A stretch of DNA of 64,000 bases from Nonomuraea dietziae. GTDB taxonomy: Bacteria; Actinomycetota; Actinomycetes; Streptosporangiales; Streptosporangiaceae. The first letter of the stretch is position 1. Every line of letters starts with the position of its first letter. A program made the position numbers and the translations under genes. This document shows positions 8,206 through 15,750 of this stretch, piece after piece. A model generated the notes under the pieces. That model ran no database searches and was not told where the DNA came from. It saw only the letters and a program-made list of their open reading frames with translations. The stretch is from positions 3,224,001 to 3,288,000 of the forward strand of contig NZ_JACIBV010000001.1 in assembly GCF_014195505.1 (NCBI RefSeq), in the 5' to 3' direction.

Positions 8206-8709
8206 CTACGAGGCGAGCAGGTCGAAGTGGAAGCCGACCAGCAGGGCGACCAAGCTGATGACCCGCCACCACGTCAGCGTTCGAGGGTGTTCAAGGAGCC
8301 ATGCCACCCCGTTGGGGACGGCATCGGACAGTCGCCCCTCAAACAGTGCCGCCACCACCACCACCGCTACCGAAAGGAGCAGAGTCATCGCAAACCAGGA
8401 GATGAAGCCGTTAGTCAGTTCCAGGAGAGGAATGGCCGCGAACAACCCGGCGATGAGCCCGGCCGCGCTGAACGCTCGCCGGACGTGCTCTCCTGGGGCG
8501 TGCGCGATGGCTCGAAGACGCGCACCATACCCGCGGATGCGTGCGGGGCCGATGATGTCGAGAACGACTGTCATCCCGCCGAAGAAGGCCGCGATCTTCC
8601 CGAAGCGCCCCCACCACAGCATCCCCAGGCCGTGCATAGTGGCGTCCTTCAAGGCGGGATCGCCGGCGAACCACATCTGCCAGGCTTCCAGGTATCCGAG
8701 ATCCGTCAT
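8206..8709 (-). CDS. Hypothetical integral membrane protein
   Basis: 167-aa membrane protein of unknown function. After an N-terminal amphipathic segment with many Trp (LGYLEAWQMWFAGD, GLGMLWWGRFGK) come about four hydrophobic segments: IAAFFGGMTVVLDIIG, FSAAGLIAGLFAAIPLLEL, FAMTLLLSVAVVVVAALF and the C-terminal VISLVALLVGFHFDLL. ATG at 8709 begins the conserved-looking part; a longer frame to 8805 is low-quality upstream. Transcribed as TetR is, 240 bp before it. I do not recognise the family. Confidence 0.7.
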   Translation of the reverse strand: MTDLGYLEAWQMWFAGDPALKDATMHGLGMLWWGRFGKIAAFFGGMTVVLDIIGPARIRGYGARLRAIAHAPGEHVRRAFSAAGLIAGLFAAIPLLELTNGFISWFAMTLLLSVAVVVVAALFEGRLSDAVPNGVAWLLEHPRTLTWWRVISLVALLVGFHFDLLAS

Positions 8710-9147
8710 GGATCTTGAGCGTAGGAGCGGCAGGTCGGGAAGGTGGGGGTGGTTACCAGAAGGTGCTCGACGTCCACCGCTCTCACCGACGTCACGCTGG
8801 GCCACAACTGCTGATGACCCGCCGCGCCCACGGCCCCGCGCCTGAGGGGCCCGTGTTGCCGTTTGGGGGGAAGGCCGGCTGGAATGGCGGCATGGAGGAC
8901 GCGTCGGGGATCGCCATCACACCGCGCCCCGAGGCCAGTGGCTGATGCAGTCGAGAGCCCCGGACGTCATGATCGAATGCACGTTTCTCTACCGCTGCGG
9001 GGCCGCACGGTTACCGTCCACGACGGTCGCGACCACGATGTCGAAGGCCGTTCCGTGGCTGAACGAACTCGTCACGTTGCGCGCTCAGGTGATGCGAAGC
9101 CTCGACGCCAACGCCTGGCGCCGTGCCCGGCGGTAAAGGGGTGTCGG
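8710..9147. other. Spacer with no supported gene
   Basis: Sits between the start of the membrane-protein gene and the ettA terminator. A 32-codon plus-strand frame from ATG 9039 to TAA 9135 has fair codon bias (VPWLNELVTLRAQVMRSLD) but no ribosome-binding site or recognised homology. It might be a gene remnant. Otherwise nothing seen. Confidence 0.35.
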
Positions 9148-9170
9148 CCCGGGGAGGGTGGCTCCCCGGG
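9148..9170 (-). terminator. Intrinsic terminator after ettA
   Basis: Perfect 9-bp stem CCCGGGGAG / CTCCCCGGG with loop GGTGG, 11 bp downstream of the ettA stop codon on the minus strand. GC-rich stem without a U-tract, as is usual in high-GC actinobacteria. Confidence 0.7.
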
Positions 9171-9180
9171 GCGGCGGTTG

Positions 9181-10845
<1,665 letters not shown>

Positions 10846-10901
10846 GGTCTCTAGCTTAGGGGCTGCTGACGTGAGACTGGACCGGGAAGCGGTGACCGTG
10901 C

Positions 10902-12200
10902 TCAGGCGGTGGCGTCGTCGACTGTCTCCGGGGAGGACGGCACGGCCTGCACCGCCGGAATACAGATGCGATCACGCCCGAGCTCTTTCGCCCTGTAGAG
11001 CGCGAGGTCGGCCGCGGCCAGCAGTTCGATAAGGTCGTCGCCGTGGATGCTCATGATCGCCACACCCGCCGAGATGGTCACGGTGATCAGGGCGTCGTCG
11101 ACGGGCACCGCCATGCGGCCGACGCGGCTGCGCAGGCGTTCGGCGACCCTGCGTGCCTCGGAGACGTCGGCGCGGGGCAGGAGGACGACGAACTCCTCGC
11201 CGCCGAACCTGCCGACCACGTCGTAGTCGCGCAACTGGCTGCGCAGCGTCGCGGCCACCCCGACCAGCACCTGGTCGCCGACCAGATGGCCGTGGGCGTC
11301 GTTGACCCGTTTGAAGTGGTCGATGTCGATGATCAGCAGCGCCAGCGTCTCGCCGGTGCGCCTGGCTCTGACGATCTCGGTGTCGGCCTCGCGCTGCCAG
11401 GCGGCGGCGTTCAGCAGGCCGGTCTTGGGATCGGTGCGGGCCGCCGCCTGCAACTGGGCGTGGAGCAGGCTGCGTTGCAGCAGCACGACCGGAGGCAGGG
11501 CGAGCACGAGCAGCGCCAGGTTGAGCCCGCACACGATGGCCACGACCACGCCGAGGCACAGCTCGACGATGTCGAGGATCGCGCTCTCCCTGTCCCACAG
11601 GACGTCGCGCCAGTGGGTGTCGGGGTCGGCGGTGTGCGCGGCGACCGCGATCAGCGCGGTGTTGAGCACGGCGAACAGCGCCGCACACCCCACCGCCAGC
11701 ATGATCGGGGTTCCCTCGCCTCTCGACAGGACGGAGACGTCGGGCACCAGGGTGTGGAAGACCACCGAGGCGGTCGCCCCCGCGAGCCCGATCGCCGCTG
11801 AGCTGAAGACCCTCCGATAGACCACCGTGGCCCTGACCCGCACCTGGAGCAGTGCCTGCAACAGAATCGGCGCCAGCAGGGCGTAGATCGGCGGAAGCAG
11901 CAGCGCGACCGGCAGCCACCAGGCCGACAACAGATCGCGTGAGACGCCCGCGGGCATGCCGAGGCGTCGCGTCGCCTCGATGCAGGCCGCGCCACACGCC
12001 ATCAGGGCGGCGAACATCAGCGCATCGGGCCAGCGATAGGGGGCCGACGTCGCGAAGAACCCGATCGCCACGAGATCGAGCGCGACGATCCCGATGAGGT
12101 AGGCGACGAGGGGCCGGCGTTGCGCGAGCAACGGCCACCGGCTGGCAAGTGTGGACACACTGTCACGAGGTCTGATCGAGGTGTGACTGGTCGCCGCCAT
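10902..12200 (-). CDS. Membrane-anchored diguanylate cyclase (GGDEF)
   Basis: 432-aa membrane protein predicted to make cyclic di-GMP from GTP. The N-terminal ~250 residues contain roughly six to eight hydrophobic segments (for example LIGIVALDLVAIGFFATSA, LELCLG-like helices) forming a membrane sensor without a recognised name. The C-terminal GGDEF domain has the substrate segment FKRVNDAHGHLVGDQVL, an intact active site GGEEF (residues 333-337), and an RxxD inhibitory I-site RDYD (324-327) at the correct 5-residue spacing, so product feedback inhibition is expected. ATG at 12200 has the strong site GGAGGAGA; an upstream in-frame ATG at 12233 is less likely. Cyclic di-GMP controls development through BldD in Streptomyces. 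Confidence 0.92.
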   Translation of the reverse strand: MAATSHTSIRPRDSVSTLASRWPLLAQRRPLVAYLIGIVALDLVAIGFFATSAPYRWPDALMFAALMACGAACIEATRRLGMPAGVSRDLLSAWWLPVALLLPPIYALLAPILLQALLQVRVRATVVYRRVFSSAAIGLAGATASVVFHTLVPDVSVLSRGEGTPIMLAVGCAALFAVLNTALIAVAAHTADPDTHWRDVLWDRESAILDIVELCLGVVVAIVCGLNLALLVLALPPVVLLQRSLLHAQLQAAARTDPKTGLLNAAAWQREADTEIVRARRTGETLALLIIDIDHFKRVNDAHGHLVGDQVLVGVAATLRSQLRDYDVVGRFGGEEFVVLLPRADVSEARRVAERLRSRVGRMAVPVDDALITVTISAGVAIMSIHGDDLIELLAAADLALYRAKELGRDRICIPAVQAVPSSPETVDDATA

Positions 12201-12223
12201 CTCGTCTCCTCCCTGACTAACGA

Positions 12224-12234
12224 TGTGTAACACA
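12224..12234. promoter_or_regulatory. Palindrome in the diguanylate cyclase promoter
   Basis: TGTGTAACACA is a perfect 11-bp palindrome 24-34 bp upstream of the diguanylate cyclase start on the minus strand, a position suited to a repressor or activator. The regulator is unknown. Confidence 0.4.
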
Positions 12235-12239
12235 ATAGT

Positions 12240-12549
12240 TGCAGAGTGTGCGTTGCGCGACGGGAACCGCTACCTTTGGCACCATGGCCACCCACGTCTG
12301 GTGGCCTGGAAATGGGAATACCGCTCACTCCGCGAGCGAGCCGTGCGGGAAAGGAGCAGCCATGGTGCGGGGCGTCACCTGGACCTGACAGGTGCTCTAG
12401 CCATCTGACACGGAAAGCCATCGGCCGGCCCCTCCCGGCAGCCGGGCTCGGTGCCCGCGATATCACCGCATGCGGCCGATGCCCCCTCCACCAGATTTCC
12501 GTGGTGCCGCACACCCTCCCCCCTGAACAACCCCCCTGAACACCCTCGC
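12240..12549. other. Hairpin-rich intergenic region with possible leader peptide and tRNA-like half
   Basis: No gene is supported between the cyclase promoter and the ssb stop, but the stretch is structured. GGCCACC/GGTGGCC form a perfect 7-bp stem (12286-12306). An AAAGGAGCAGCC precedes ATG 12362, which opens only an 8-codon frame (MVRGVTWT). On the minus strand 12376-12412 resembles a tRNA D-arm plus anticodon stem (ACCTG / CAGGT with a 7-nt loop), but no T-arm follows. CATCGGCCG and CGGCCGATG pair over a distance. An unrecognised RNA or decayed element is possible. Confidence 0.3.
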
Positions 12550-12649
12550 CGTGACGTGTCGCAGCCGAGAGGCTCGTAGTGACGCGCCGCAGCGCCAGGC
12601 CCGCGCCGGAAGCGTCCGATCAGCGCGGACCTGACACCGGCTCATCCCG

Positions 12650-13852
12650 TCAGGCGGCCTTCGCACGACGAGAGCGGCCGACCGTACGAGACGCGTCTTC
12701 GCCGGTCAGAACACGCACCCGGCCGGCACCACCGGACTGCCCGCCGTCTCGACCAGCGCCGTCTCGATCAGCGCCGTCTCGATCAGCGCCGTCTCGATCA
12801 GCGCCGTCTCGATCAGCGCCGTCTCGATCAGCGCCGTCTCGATCAGCGCCGTCCCGACCAGCGCCGTCCCGACCAGCGCCGTCCCGATCAGCGCCGTCCC
12901 GACCAGCGCCATCCCGACCAGCGCCATCCCGACCAGCGCCATCCCGACCAGCGCCATCTCGATCAGCGCGGCCCCTACCAGCGCCGTCTCGACCAGCGTC
13001 GCTGGCCTCTGAGCCGTCGTCCTGGCCGCCCTCACCCGCAGGTCCGGCCACGTCGGTGCCCCAGGACCTGGCCGCATCGGCATCCGAGGAACCGGCCGCC
13101 TCAGAGGCGCCTCCCACGGCGACTCCCGTGGCCGCGTCCGCGCGAGCTTCCGGGAAACCGCCCATGGCACCTTCCGGGGAACCGTCCACCCGGTCGCCAG
13201 GGGAACCCTCCACGAGCGCAGCAGCCGGGTCTCCGGACGAGTACGCGACGGAGCGGCCGGCGAGTGCCGGGACGACGGCCGGCGTGACGCCCTGGCCTGC
13301 GGACGGCGACCCGGCGGAGCGGGCGGCTGACGCCCATTCCGGCGAGGCGGCCTCCTCCACGAGTGCCGCGTCGGACGGCGCGGGCCTGCCGGTGAACGGG
13401 TGGACGTTGCCCGAGCCCGACATCGCCCAGTCCTGGGTCGACTCGTCGAGGCTCTCGCGGGTCTCCCTGCTCAGCGTGCCGATGCCGCCCGACCGTTCGG
13501 GCTTGGAGAAGGCGCCCACCCCCCAGCGCAGGTCGTGGCCGATCGAGCTGGCCTCCACCTCGGGCATGAAGCGGCGGTCGCCGTCGGGGCCGAACTCCCT
13601 GATGCGCAGCTTCCCGCAGACGACCACGGGGTGGCCGACCTGGAAGGACTGGGCCACGTTGTCGCCCAGCGTGCGCCAGCAGCGGACCGCGAAGAAGACG
13701 GTCTCGCCGTCGGACCACTCCTGGGTCTTCTTGTCGAAGAAGCGATGCCTGGTGGCCACCCTCAGCGAGGTGACCCGCGACCCGTCGGTGAAGGTGTGCT
13801 GGCGGGGCGGGGCTGCGACGTTGCCGGTGAGCGTGATGTAGATGTCGTTCAT
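12650..13852 (-). CDS. ssb: Single-stranded DNA-binding protein paralogue with repetitive C-terminal tail
   Basis: 400-aa SSB-type protein. Residues 1-~105 are a typical OB fold (MNDIYITLTGNVAAPPRQ, RHRFFDKKTQEWSDGETVFF, FQVGHPVVVCGKLRIREF) that should bind single-stranded DNA as a tetramer. The rest is disordered Ala/Gly/Ser/Pro-rich sequence. About residues 285-370 form sixteen pentapeptides A(D/G)RDG encoded by 15-bp tandem repeats. The end is basic (GRSRRAKAA); the acidic DDDIPF-type tip that recruits partner proteins is absent. Bacterial SSBs are usually 150-200 aa. ATG at 13852 has GGGAGG upstream. Position matches Rv2478c beside ettA, an SSB paralogue. Confidence 0.9.
   Translation of the reverse strand: MNDIYITLTGNVAAPPRQHTFTDGSRVTSLRVATRHRFFDKKTQEWSDGETVFFAVRCWRTLGDNVAQSFQVGHPVVVCGKLRIREFGPDGDRRFMPEVEASSIGHDLRWGVGAFSKPERSGGIGTLSRETRESLDESTQDWAMSGSGNVHPFTGRPAPSDAALVEEAASPEWASAARSAGSPSAGQGVTPAVVPALAGRSVAYSSGDPAAALVEGSPGDRVDGSPEGAMGGFPEARADAATGVAVGGASEAAGSSDADAARSWGTDVAGPAGEGGQDDGSEASDAGRDGAGRGRADRDGAGRDGAGRDGAGRDGAGRDGADRDGAGRDGAGRDGADRDGADRDGADRDGADRDGADRDGADRDGAGRDGGQSGGAGRVRVLTGEDASRTVGRSRRAKAA
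12751..12990. repeat. 15-bp tandem repeat inside ssb
   Basis: Sixteen consecutive 15-bp units, plus-strand consensus GA(T/C)CAGCGCC(G/A)TC(T/C)C, in frame with the minus-strand ssb gene. The T/C alternation at the third base switches the encoded pentapeptide between ADRDG and AGRDG. Identity is highest in the 12766-12840 block (five identical units), suggesting recent expansion; the last two units are diverged. Confidence 0.95.
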
Positions 13853-13979
13853 CGTGCCTCCCATGTGGCGGGCCGGGCGCCCGCTGCATGGGGAAACGGT
13901 GTCGTGCCGGAGCGTGGGGAGGCCGAGCAGAACCGCATTCTGTGGACGACGCTCGAAGACGCCACGGCCCTGTGGACCG
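13853..13979. other. Upstream region of ssb
   Basis: Promoter side of the minus-strand ssb gene, grading into the 30-bp repeat array. No clear promoter hexamers recognised. Confidence 0.3.
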
Positions 13980-14125
13980 ACCGTGACGAGGGCTCAGCCA
14001 ACAGATCCGACGGTGACGAGGGCTCAGCCAACGAAACCGACCGTGACGAGGGCTCAGTCCGACAAACCCGCCCGTGCGCGGGCTCGGCCAACAGACCGAC
14101 CGCAGCGCGGGCTCAGCCCGACAGG
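13980..14125. repeat. 30-bp tandem repeat array overlapping the end of a dynamin-like gene
   Basis: Five head-to-tail units start at 13980, 14010, 14040, 14070 and 14099. The first two share GTGACGAGGGCTCAGCCAAC exactly; later units drift (one is 29 bp). The last unit contains the stop codon of the dynamin-like gene (14113-14115) and a few codons before it, so the array may have grown out of the 3' end of that gene. No gene is supported within. Confidence 0.85.
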
Positions 14126-15750
14126 GCCTTCATGGCCGTGTAGAACTCGTGATGGCGGGTCAGCTCCCGCTCCACCGGCTCCACCACCATGCTCTCCGCC
14201 ACGGCGCCCACGCGCCTGCGCATCTCCCGCTCCAGCCTGTCGCGCTCCGACGCCGCCCCGAGCGCCACGAAGTTGCGTGAGGCGACCGCCGACAGCGCCC
14301 CCAGTCCGAGCAGGGAGGCGGTCATCAGGCCCACCCACGGCAGCGTCGCCGCGTCGCCGAACAGCGCCAGCGAGTCGGGAACCCTGCCCGCCCCGAAGAC
14401 GCCGAAGACGAGCGCGAACCCGACCCAGGCCAGGCCCGCGACGAAGGCCAGCACCAGCAGGTACTGCCAGACCTTGAGCAGGCGCCACCACAGCGGCACC
14501 CTGTCGAGCCGCGGCGCGACCTCGGACAGCTCGTCCGACAGCGCCTGCGGCAGCTGCCCCGCCCTCGAACGGGCCGCGTGGTGCACCGACGAGCGCCACA
14601 CCTCGTTCATCCCGACCGTGAGGCCGTCACTCAGCGCCTGGACAGCGTTGTCGACCTCGGCCGACTGCGCGGTGACCGCGCAGTCGGCCAGCGACCTGAT
14701 CTCCTCGCGCAGGTCTCCGAGGCGCAGGCTCTTGAGCGGGTCGCCGCTCATGGCCGAGGCCATGCGGGCGAACGGCCAGGAGATCCAGGAGGCAGAGCGG
14801 GAGGCGTAGACGCTCTCCATGGCCTCGCCGACGGCGGGCACGCCGACCGCGTCGCACAGGGCGTCGGTCAGTCCGACCCTGCGCGCGGCGTCGACGGAGG
14901 AGGGAGCGGCCAGCGCGGCGCCGACGGGCATGGCCTGTTCGAGCCGGCGTTCGACCCGGTCGACGTCGGCATCCAGGCGCTGGATGGCGGCCCTGCGCTT
15001 GGAGACGGCGTCGGCGATCACGCCCTTGAGGCTGTCGATGCCGCGTCCGGTGACGGCCGAGGTCGGCACCACGGACGGCTGCGACACGCCCTCGCGGCGC
15101 AGCAGGTCGTTGAGGTCGATGACGAGCTCGGCGACCTCCTCGGTCGACAGCTTGTCCGACTGGTTGAGCGCGAAGACGGTGACCGCGTCGTGCCCGGCCA
15201 GCTCGGCGACGTAGCGGCGGTGCGTGGAGGCGTCGGCGTACTTCTGCGGGTCGAGCACCCACACCACCATGTCGGCCAGGCCGATGAGGCGGTCGGCCTC
15301 GGGGTCGGTCAGCGCCCTGATGGAGTCGTGGTCGGGCAGGTCGAGCAGGACCAGGCCGTGGAGCTGGCTCTCGCCCTTGTCCAGCGCGCTGGCCCTGGCG
15401 AAGCGGTGGCGCCACTGGATCTGCAGCCAGTCGAGCAGCGGCCCCGCGCCCTCCAGCCCCCAGACGCAGGCGTGGGTGCGGGCGGTGGTCGGGCGGCGTA
15501 CGCCCGTCGGGGACAGCTCCAGGCCGGAGATGGCGTTGAACAGTGACGACTTGCCGCTGCCCGTGCCGCCCGCCAGCGCGACGACGGTGTGGTCGGACGA
15601 CAGCTTGAGCCGCTCGCCCGCACGGGTCAGCAGCTGGGAAGCGTCATCGAGCAATTTGGCTTCCAGCCGTCCCTGGCCGAGTTCCACGACCTTGGAGAGC
15701 GCGGCGAGCCTGGCCCCGAGGCCAGGCTTGGTGACGGAGTAGATGCTCAT
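14113..15750 (-). CDS. Dynamin-like GTPase, membrane-anchored (DynB-like)
   Basis: 545-aa large GTPase predicted to act in membrane remodelling. G1/P-loop GGTGSGKSS (61-69), G2 region RRPTTAR, G3 DLPDH (137-141), G4 NQSD (196-199). Two adjacent hydrophobic segments at about 430-453 and 470-489 form a hairpin, flanked by long helices typical of the dynamin stalk. Streptomyces has a pair of neighbouring dynamin-like proteins, DynA and DynB, that stabilise sporulation septa; this gene and the next match that arrangement, so I infer a similar role. ATGA overlap with the upstream partner implies equimolar synthesis. Confidence 0.85.
   Translation of the reverse strand: MSIYSVTKPGLGARLAALSKVVELGQGRLEAKLLDDASQLLTRAGERLKLSSDHTVVALAGGTGSGKSSLFNAISGLELSPTGVRRPTTARTHACVWGLEGAGPLLDWLQIQWRHRFARASALDKGESQLHGLVLLDLPDHDSIRALTDPEADRLIGLADMVVWVLDPQKYADASTHRRYVAELAGHDAVTVFALNQSDKLSTEEVAELVIDLNDLLRREGVSQPSVVPTSAVTGRGIDSLKGVIADAVSKRRAAIQRLDADVDRVERRLEQAMPVGAALAAPSSVDAARRVGLTDALCDAVGVPAVGEAMESVYASRSASWISWPFARMASAMSGDPLKSLRLGDLREEIRSLADCAVTAQSAEVDNAVQALSDGLTVGMNEVWRSSVHHAARSRAGQLPQALSDELSEVAPRLDRVPLWWRLLKVWQYLLVLAFVAGLAWVGFALVFGVFGAGRVPDSLALFGDAATLPWVGLMTASLLGLGALSAVASRNFVALGAASERDRLEREMRRRVGAVAESMVVEPVERELTRHHEFYTAMKALSG

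Noticed and set aside
9039..9137. 32-codon frame with fair codon bias
   Set aside because: No ribosome-binding site or homology; kept only as a remark in the spacer entry.
12376..12412. tRNA gene on the minus strand
   Set aside because: D-arm and anticodon-stem resemblance only; no T-arm GGTTC-type loop or matching acceptor stem follows.
12579..13841. Long plus-strand frame (Ser/Ala/Pro/Arg repeats) opposite ssb
   Set aside because: Antisense shadow of the 15-bp repeats; no ribosome-binding site and no domain, whereas the minus strand encodes a clear OB fold.
13980..14125. Could the 30-bp units be a CRISPR array?
   Set aside because: Units are contiguous with no unique spacers, and no cas genes are nearby.
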